DNA of 64,000 nt from contig NC_087064.1 in the NCBI RefSeq assembly GCF_963678635.1, positions 31,534,369 to 31,598,368 on the forward strand. Reading direction: 5' to 3'. Source of the stretch: Symsagittifera roscoffensis. Taxonomy: Eukaryota; Xenacoelomorpha; Acoela; Convolutidae. The notes under the pieces are model-generated. The model did no database searches and was not told the origin of the DNA. It saw only the letters and a program-made list of their open reading frames with translations. Both the position numbers and the translations under genes were made by a program. Within the stretch, counting starts at the first letter, position 1. Every line of letters begins with the position of its first letter. Of this stretch, positions 56,001-64,000 are shown in pieces.

Positions 56001-58020
56001 GTGAGATACGCACAAAACTAGAGATAATCACAAAAAAGCAATGAAAGCAATTAAAAAGTCTTAGTCTAATCAGATCGCAATTTAATCACAAATCATAAAA
56101 TCGGTGAGAAACTCATCATGTAAGAATTCATCAATATCAATTCTCAATTAGCAATTTTTCACAGAAAATTTATTCACGCTAATTTGAACTCATGATCAAG
56201 TATAAAAAAGAAAACAAATGATAAAATCCAAAAATTTTAACTTAAACAGCAGAAATGAATCAGTTATTTCGAAGGCAAACCATCGAAAAGACATGCTGAA
56301 AATTAGATCAAGTTGAAAAAGTAAAACAAAAAATTGGCAAACAAGTCGTCAAGCTACAAAACAACCTAACAATCAATCAATGTTATGGACGAAAAAACCA
56401 AGCAAAAACATCAGTCGAAAAAATTTACCTTAAGCCATTCGTTTGTGAGATTTTAATAAATAGAGATATATACAAAAGATGGAATCAAATCCATTCAGTA
56501 AATTTGATTCTGATACGATCGACGTTTGTTCAGATATCATCAAATCGGCGAGAACTTCATCACCCAAAAACTCATCAAAAAAAAATTGTCAACGAACAAT
56601 GATGAAAAGAAAAAATCAATTGAGCTATATTGAACTGTTGACAAAGAAGAGATAAAATCAGTGAGATTTCATCATGCAAGAATTCAACAAGGAAAAAAGT
56701 CTGCAAACAAAATTGTAAGGAAAACTTTCGGGCTATATTGTACCGTTTATCAAGTGAAAAATGCAAAATCCTTTAGGTTCATTGGATTTAAGTAGCAAAG
56801 ATTCATCTTTTACAAGGAAAAACGTTCAAAACACATGCTGATAATCAGATCAAGATGAAATCATTTAACAAGGAATCGGTGAGGAAGTCATCAAAAACAA
56901 ACCTATCTACCAATCAACCACGATCAATATCGGATGGATCTATAAACAAGCAAAAACGTTCCAGGGGGAACATTTGCCCAAACCATTTTTGTGAGATACT
57001 CACAAAACTAGAGATAATCACAAAAAAGCAATGAAAGCAATTAAAAAGTCTTAGTCTAATCAGATCGCAATTTAATCACAAATCATAAAATCGGTGAGAA
57101 ACTCATCATGTAAGAATTCATCAATATCAATTCTCAATTAGCAATTTTTCACAGAAAATTTATTCACGCTAATTTGAACTCCTGATCAAGTATAAAAAAG
57201 AAAACAAATGATAAAATCCAAAAATTTTAACTTAAACAGCAGAAATGAATCAGTTATTTCGAAGGCAAACCATCGAAAAGACATGCTGAAAATTAGATCA
57301 AGTTGAAAAAGTAAAACAAAAAATTGGCAAACAATTCATCAAACTACAAAACAACCTTACAATCAATCAATGTTATGGAAGAAAAAACTAAGCAAAAACA
57401 TCAGTCGAAAAAATTTACCTTAAGCCATTCGTTTGTGAGATTTTAATAAATAGAGATATATACAAAAGATGGAATCAAATCCATTCGGTAAATTCGATTC
57501 TGATACGATCGACGTTTGTTCAGATATCATCAAATCGGCGATAACTTCATCACCCAAAAACTCATCAAAAAATTGTCAACGAACAATGATGCAAGAAAAA
57601 ATAAATTGAGCTATATTGAACTGTTTACAAAGAAGAGAAAAAATCAGTGACATTTCATCATGCAAGAATTAAACAAGGAAAAAAGTTTGCAAACAAAATT
57701 ATAAGGAAAACTTTCGGGCTATCTTGTACCGTTTATCAAGTGAAAAATGCAAAATCCACTAGGTTCATTGGATTTAAGTAGCAAAGATTCATCTTTTACA
57801 AGGAAAAACGTTCAAAACACATGCTGATAATCAGATCAAGATGAAATCATTTAACAATGAATCGGTGAGGAAGTCATCAAAAACAAACCTATTTATCAAT
57901 CAACCACGATCAATATCGGATGGATCTATAAACAAGCAAAAACGTTCCAGGGGGAACATTTGCCCAAACCATTTTTGTGAGATACTCACAAAACTAGAGA
58001 TAATCACAAAAAAGCAATAA
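53100..58020. repeat. Highly homogenised satellite 2 block (five near-identical units)
   Basis: Five successive units carry the diagnostic AATATCAATTCTCAATTAGC (near 53,166, 54,155, 55,144, 56,131 and 57,122; spacing 987-991 bp) in place of the usual AATGAAAAAATTTCTCAAC. They differ from one another at only a handful of positions. This marks a recent local amplification. Confidence 0.85.
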
Positions 58021-61000
58021 AGCAATTAAAAAGTCATAGTCTAATCAGATCGCAATTTAATCACAAATCATAAAATCGGTGAGAAACTCATCATGTAAGA
58101 ATTCATCAATGAAAAAATTTCTCAATTAGCAATTTTTCATAGAAAATTTACTCACGCTAATTTGAACTCCTGATCAAGTATAAAAAAGAAAACAAATGAT
58201 AAAATCCAAAAATTTTAACTCAAACAGCAGAAATGAATCAGTTATTTCGAAGGCAAACCATCGAAAAGACATGCTGAAAATTAGATCAAGGTGAAAAAGT
58301 AAAACATAAAATTGGTAAACAATTCGTCAAACTACAAAACAACCTAACATTCAATCAATGTTAAGGATGAAAAAACCAAGCAAAAACATCAGTCGAAAAT
58401 ATTTGCCTGTAAACCATTCGTTTGTGAGATATTCATAAAGAGAGATATATACAAAAGATGTAATCAAATCCATTCGGTAAATTCGATTCTGATACGATCG
58501 ACGTTTGTTCAGATATCATCAAATCGGCGACAACTTCATCACCCAAAAACTCATCAAAAAAATTGTCAACGAACAATGATGCAAGAAAAAATAAATTGAG
58601 CTATATTGAACTGTTTACAAAGAAGAGAAAAAATCAGTGACATTTCATCATGCAAGAATTCAACAAGGGAAAAAGTCAACAAAATTATAAGGAAAACTTT
58701 CGGGCTATCTTTTACCGTTTATCAAGTGAAAAAGGCAAAATCCGCTATGTTCATTGAACTTAATTAGCATGATTCATCTTTTTTAAAGAAAAGCGTTCCA
58801 AACACATGCCGATAATCAGATCAAGATGAAATCATTAAACATGGAATCGGTAAGGAAGTCATCAAATACAAACCTATCTATCAATCAATCACGATCAATA
58901 TCGGATGGATTTAAAAACAAGCAAAAACGTTTCAGGGGCAAAATCTGGCCAAACCACTTTTGTGAGATACTCACAAAACTAGAGATATGCACGAAAAAGC
59001 AATGAAAGCAATTAAATAAGTTATAGTCTAATCAGATCGCAATTTAATCACAAATCAAAAAATCGGTGAGAAACTCATCATGTAAGAATCCATCAATGAA
59101 TAAAAATTTCTCAGCTAGCAATTCTCAAAGAAAAATTATTCACGCTAATTTGAACTCGTGATCAAGTATAAAAAAGCAAACCAATGAAAAAATCCGAAAG
59201 TTTCAAGCAACTAAAACAGCAGGAATGAATCAGTTATTTCGAAGGCAAACCATCAAAAAGACATGCTGAATCTTAGATCAAGGTGAAAAAGTAAAACATA
59301 AAATTGGCAAGCAATTCATCACACTACAAAACAACCTAACAATCAATCAATGTTATGGATGAAAAAATCAAGCAAAAACATCAGTCGAAAATATTTGCCA
59401 GTAAACCATTCGTTTGTGAGATAATCATTTATAGAGATATTTACAAAATATAAAGGAATCAAATCCATTCGGTTAATTCGATTCTGATACGATCAAACTT
59501 TGTTCAGATATCATCAAATCGGCAAGAATTTCGTCACCCAAATTATCAACGAACAATGATGCAGGAAAAAATTATTCGAGCTAACTTGAACTCTTTATAA
59601 AGAAAAGCACAAAATCAGTGAGAGTTCATCATGCAAAAATTCAACAAGGAAAAAAGTCTACGAACAAAGTTAAAATGAAAATATCGGGCTATCTTGTACC
59701 GTTTATCAAATGAAAAAAGCATAAGCCGCTAGGTTCATTGAATTTAAGTAGCAACAATTCATCTTTTACAAAGGAAAACGTTCAAAACACATGCGGATAA
59801 TCAGATCAAGATGAAATCATTTAACAAGGAATCGGTAAGGAATTCATCAAATACAAACCTAACTATCAATCAATCACAATCAATATCGGATGGATCTAAA
59901 AACAAGCAAAAACGTTTCAGGGGGAAAATCTGCCCAAACCATTTTTGTGAGATACTCACAAAACTAGAGATATGAACAAAAAAGCAATGAAAGCAATTAA
60001 ACAAGTCATAGTCTAATCAGATCGCAAATTAATCACAAATCATAAAATCGGTGAGAAACTCATCATGTAAGAATTCATCAATGGAAAAATTTCTCAACTA
60101 GCATTTTTTCATAGAATATTTATTCAAGCTAATTTGAACTCCTGATCAAGAATAAAAAAGAAAACAAATGACAAAATCCAAAAGTTTCAAGAAACTAAAA
60201 CAGCAGAAATGAATCAGTTATTTCGAAGGCAAACCATGGAAAAGACATGCTGAAAATTAGATCAAGGTGAAAAAGTAAAACATAAAATTGGTAAACAATT
60301 CATCAAACTACAAAACAACCTAATAATCAATCAATGTTATGCATGAAAAAATCAAGCAAAAACATCAGTCGAAAAAGTTTGCCTGTAAACCATTCGTTTG
60401 TGAGATATTATTAAATAGAGATATATACAAAAGATGGAATCAAATCCATTCGGTTCTCATACGATCGATGTTTGTTCAGATATCATCAAATCGGCGAGAA
60501 CTTCATCACCCAAAAACTCATCCAAAAAAATTGTCAACGAAAAATGATGCAAGAAAAAACAAATTGAGCTATATTGAACTGTTTAAAAAGAGAAAAAACA
60601 GTGAGATTTCATCAAGCAAGAAATCAATAAGGAAAAAGTCTATAAACGAAATTATAGGGAAAACTTTCGGGCTATCTTGTACCGTTTATCAAGTGAAAAA
60701 TGCAAAATCCGCTAAGTTCATTGAGCTAAAATAGCATGATTCATCTTTTTTAAAGAATAACGTTCGAAACACATGCCGATAATCAGATCAAGATGAAATC
60801 ATTTAACATGGAATCGACAAGGAAGTCATCAAATACAAACCTATCTATCAATCAATCACGATCAATATCAGATGGATTTAAAAACAAGAAAAAAACGTTT
60901 CAGGGGAAAAATCTGCCCAAACAACTTTTGTGAGATACTCACAAAACAAGACATATGCACAAAAAAGCAAAGAAAGCAATTAAATAAGTCATAGTCTAAT

Positions 61001-64000
61001 CAGATCGCAATTTAATCACAAATCATAAAATCGGTGAGAAACTCATCATGTAAGAATTCATCAATGAAAAAATTTCTTAACTAGCAATTTTTCATAAAAA
61101 AAATTATTCACGCTAATTTGAACTCCTGATCAAGTATAAAAAAGAAAACAAATGAAAAAATGCGAAAGTTTCAAGGAACTAAAACAGCAGAAATGAATCA
61201 GTTACTTCGAAGGCAAACCATCGAAAAGACATGCTGAAAATTAGATCAAGGTGAAAAAGTAAAACATTAAATTGGTAAGCAATTCATCACACTACCAAAC
61301 AACCTAACAATCAATCAATGTTATGGATGAAAAAATCAAGCAAAAACATCAGTCGAAAATATTTGCCTGTAAACCATTCGTTTGTGAGATATTATTAAAT
61401 AGAGATATATACAAAAGATGGAATCAAATCCATTCGGTTCTGATACGATCGATGTTTGTTCAGATATCATCAAATCGGCGAGAACTTCATCACCCAAAAA
61501 CTCATCAAAAAAAATTGTCAACGAAAAATGATGCAAGAAAAAACAAATTGAGCTATATTGAACTGTTTAAAAAGAGAAAAAACAGTGAGATTTCATCAAG
61601 CAAGAAATCAACCAGGAAAAAGTCTATAAACGAAAATATAGGGAAAAATTTCGGGCTATCTTGTACCGTTTATCAAGTGAAAAATGCAAAATCCGCTAAG
61701 TTCATTGAACTAAAATAGCATGATTCATCTTTTTTAAAGAATAACGTTCGAAACACATGCCGATAATCAGATCAAGATGAAATCATTTAACATGGAATCG
61801 GTAAGGAAGTCATCAAATACAAACCTATCTATCAATCAATCACGATCAATATCAGATGGATTTAAAAACAAGAAAAAAACGTTTCAGGGGAAAAATCTGC
61901 CCAAACCACTTTTGTGAGATACTCACAAAACAAGACATATGCACAAAAAAGCAAAGAAAGCAATTAAATAAGTCATAGTCTAATCAGATCGCAATTTAAT
62001 CACAAATCATAAAATCGGTGAGAAACTCATCATGCAAGAATTCATCAATAAAAAATTTCTTAACTAGCAATTTTTCATAAAAAAATTATTCACGCTAATT
62101 TGAACTCCTGATCAAGTATAAAAAAGAACACAAATGAGAAAATCCGAAATTTTCAAGGAACTAAAACAGCAGAAATGAATCAGATATTTCGAAGGCAAAC
62201 CATCGAAAAGACATGCTGAAAATTGGATCAAGGTGAAAAAGTAAAACATAAAATTGGTAAGCAATGCAACACACTACATAAAAACCTAACAATCAATCAA
62301 TGTTAGGGATGAAAAAATCAAGCAAAATTATCAGTCGAAAATATTTGCCTGTAAACCATTCGCTTGTGAGATATTGATAAATAGAGATATATACAAGAGA
62401 TGAAGGAATCAAATCCATTCGGTAAATTCGATTCTGATACGATCGATGTTCATTCAGATATCATCAAATCGGCGCGAACTTCATCACCCAAAAACTGATC
62501 AAAAAAGTTGTCAACGAACAATGATGGAAAGAAAAAAAAATTGAGCTATGTTGTACTGTTTACAAACAAGAGAAAAAATCCGTGAGATTTCATCATGCAA
62601 GAATTCAAAAAGGAAAAAAGTCTACAAACAAAATTATAAGGAAAACTTGCGGGCTATCTTGTACCGTTTATCAATTGAAAAATGCAAAATCCGCTATGTT
62701 CATTGGATTTAATTAGCAACGATTCATCTTTTACAAGGGAAAAACATTCAAAACACATTCTGATAATCAGATCAAGATGAAATCATTTAACAAGCAATCG
62801 GTAAGGAAGTCATCAATTACAAACCTATCTATCAACCAATCACGATCATTTCGGATGGATCTAAAAACAAGAAAAACGTTTCAGGGGGAAAATCTGCCCA
62901 AATCATTTTTGTGAGATACTCACAAAACTAGAGATCTGCACCAAAAAGCAATGAAAGCAATTAAATAAGTCATAGTCTAATCAGATCGCAATTTAATCAC
63001 AAATCATTAAATCGGTGAGAACTTCATCATGTAAGAATTCATCAAGGAAATAATTTCTCAACATGCAATTTTTCATAGAAAATTTATTCAAGCTAATTTG
63101 AACTCCTGATCAAGTATAAAAAAGAAAACAAATGACAAAATCCGTAAGTTTCAAGGAACTAAAACAGCAGAAATGAATCAGTTATTTCGAAGGCACACCA
63201 TTGAAAAGACATGCTCAAAATTAGATCAAGGTGGAAAAGTAAAACAAAAATTGGCAATTCATCAAACTACAAAACAACCTAACAATCAATCAATGTTATG
63301 GATGAAAAAATCAAGCAAAAACATCAGTCGAAAATATTTGCCTGTAAACCATTTGTTTGTGAGATATTGATAAATAGAGATACATACAAAAGATGAAGCA
63401 ATCATAACCATTCGGTAAATTGGATTCTGATACGATCGATGTTCGTTCAGATATCATCAAATCGGCGAGAACATCATCACCCAAAAACTAATTTAAAAAA
63501 ATGCCAACGAACGATGATGCAAGGAAAAATTATTCGAGCCATATTGAACTGATTACAAAGAAGAGATAAAATCAGTGAGATTTCATCATGCAAGAATTCA
63601 GCAAGGAAAAAAGTCTACAAACTAAATTATAGTGAAAACTTTCGGGCTATCTTGTACCGTTTATCAAGTGAAAAAGGCAAAATCCGCTAGGTTCATTGAA
63701 ATAAAATAGCAATGATTGATCTTTTTTTTTAAAGGAAAACAATACAAACACATGCTGATAATCAGATCAAGATGAAATCATTTAACATGAAATCGGTAAG
63801 GAAGTCATCAAATACAAACCTATCTATCAATCAATCACGATCAATATCGGATGGAGCTAAAAACAAGCTAAAACAATTCAGGGGAAAATTCTGCCCAAAC
63901 CATTTTTGTTAGATACTCACAAAACTAAAGATGCACAAAAAATCAATGAAAGCCATTAAATAAGACCTAGTCTAATCAGATCGCAATTTAATCACAAATC

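Larger units (their letters stand above)
48748..64000. repeat. Satellite 2 array, right part
   Basis: It continues the same ~985-991 bp dimeric repeat beyond the insertion and runs off the window. Repeat starts (TCGCAATTTAATCAC or variants) recur near 48,768, 49,767, 51,125, 52,114, 53,107, 54,098, 55,085, 56,068, 57,064, 58,050, 59,037, 60,022, 61,008, 61,990, 62,987 and 63,980. The 49.8-51.1 kb unit is longer because of partial duplications. Minus-strand open stretches up to 116 codons in the 52.5-56.8 kb units recur with the repeat and are broken in sister units, so they are not treated as genes. Confidence 0.95.

Noticed and set aside
60339-60734. 131-codon + strand frames at 60,339 and 61,323
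   Set aside because: They are two neighbouring satellite 2 units with few stops by chance. Other units at the same positions are full of stops. Composition is Lys/Ser/Ile-rich low complexity typical of AT-rich noise.

Overview
The window is nuclear DNA from a eukaryote, most likely an invertebrate animal. The evidence is AT-rich sequence, genes split by short GT-AG introns, tRNA-derived SINE-like repeats, several non-LTR and DNA-transposon relics, and two very long satellite arrays. There is no sign of prokaryotic operons or ribosome binding sites. I cannot name the species. A MATH-BTB-BACK (SPOP-like) gene and hAT-like elements opening CAGGGGCGGATC fit an arthropod or another invertebrate, but this is inference.

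Layout. (1) Positions 1 to about 18,460 are satellite 1. Its repeat is about 662 bp, a dimer of two diverged parts (about 383 and 279 bp), each opened by the box ATCAGTCCCGCGTTT. Some stretches form a 1,324-bp higher-order unit, and the last 7.2 kb is a near-perfect 3.6-kb duplication. (2) About 18,460 to 21,110 is a decaying margin of satellite 1, with increasingly degenerate boxes, a dispersed repeat, and a broken reverse transcriptase between direct repeats. (3) About 21,140 to 34,540 is a gene island. It holds two minus-strand split genes. One encodes a long coiled-coil protein (eight proposed coding exons, about 432 aa, one junction uncertain). The other is a complete four-exon SPOP-like MATH-BTB-BACK gene of 354 aa. 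Between and inside them lie four copies of a ~0.45-0.54-kb dispersed element, four hAT-like MITE copies, four tRNA-like SINE heads and a dead non-LTR retrotransposon. (4) About 34,620 to the window end is satellite 2. It is unrelated to satellite 1, with a ~985-991 bp repeat that is itself a dimer of two ~490-bp halves. A 2.2-kb insertion (46,545-48,747) splits it; the insertion has 5-bp flanking duplications and a strong hairpin.

How it fits together. The SPOP-like protein would be a substrate-recruiting adaptor of a cullin-3 ubiquitin ligase; the coiled-coil protein has no assigned function. The two genes share no evident pathway. The main interest is architectural: a small gene island squeezed between two unrelated satellites that are both dimers of diverged halves. 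The SPOP-like start codon lies only ~500 bp from satellite 2, and the 3' end of the coiled-coil gene runs to the worn edge of satellite 1. Most ORFs over 60 codons in the satellite regions are chance products of the repeats and are not annotated as genes.
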